A stretch of 64,000 nucleotides of DNA from Wuchereria bancrofti (taxonomy: Eukaryota; Nematoda; Chromadorea; Rhabditida; Onchocercidae): the NCBI GenBank assembly GCA_005281725.1, contig SSBO01000009.1:10349313-10413312 (forward strand), given 5' to 3'. A program made the translations under genes and the position numbers. Under the pieces are notes generated by a model. The model did not search any database. It was not told where the DNA came from and saw only the letters and a program-made list of their open reading frames with translations. How positions within the stretch are numbered: the stretch's first letter is position 1; every line of letters starts with the position of its first letter. Of this stretch, positions 63,953 to 64,000 are shown in pieces.

Positions 63953-64000
63953 CTGCAATGAAACTTTCGATAAAAATTTTAACAAATGATTGGATTTTTA

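Noticed and set aside
1..64000. CRISPR arrays, prokaryotic operons or bacterial insertion sequences
   Set aside because: Spliced eukaryotic genes throughout; the tandem repeats lack unique spacers and no transposase frame is seen.

Overview
This is a very AT-rich eukaryotic window, almost certainly from a nematode. The genes are broken into many small exons with GT...TTTCAG-type introns. Most first exons follow an AG acceptor by 0-25 bases, as expected for spliced-leader trans-splicing. EDEM2 lies directly upstream of mitochondrial aspartyl-tRNA synthetase on the same strand, an order that I recall from C. elegans (F10C2.5/F10C2.6). Long open frames are rare, so I rebuilt the genes by joining exons whose splice sites and reading phase agree.

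Region by region: (1) 931-5272 (+), an unrecognised protein of about 329 aa with a hydrophilic N-terminal half and four membrane segments. (2) 6879-10984 (-), an unrecognised 460-aa Gln/Lys-rich protein. (3) 13462-16473 (+), a 257-aa histidine-phosphatase-fold protein of the UBASH3/TULA type in which both catalytic histidines are Asn, so it is probably a pseudoenzyme. (4) 16474-27881, about 11 kb with no gene that I can support. (5) 27882-37607 (+), an 18-exon single-pass membrane protein with Cys-rich, fibronectin-III-like and EGF-like parts. (6) 39336-43821 (-), a secreted Cys/Gln-rich repeat protein of about 682 aa. (7) 46796-51349 (-), a secreted multi-Cys protein, possibly CPG4-like, with a 1.4-kb intronic minisatellite of 41-bp units. 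(8) 53714-58095 (-), mitochondrial aspartyl-tRNA synthetase. (9) 58941 to beyond the right edge (-), EDEM2, whose 5' end is outside the window.

EDEM2 (ER glycoprotein quality control) and the mitochondrial AspRS form a candidate operon. Genes 5, 6 and 7 all carry signal peptides and many cysteines, which fits cell-surface or matrix roles, but nothing here ties them into one pathway.

Many introns and intergenic stretches contain private short tandem repeats or perfect inverted repeats. Runs of N at 8705-8716, 10704, 11314 and 47193-47201 mark assembly gaps, and two of them are flanked by duplicated sequence that is probably artefactual. A few exon junctions (genes 5, 7, 8 and 9) lack a canonical acceptor or shift frame, either from sequence error or from real non-canonical splicing.
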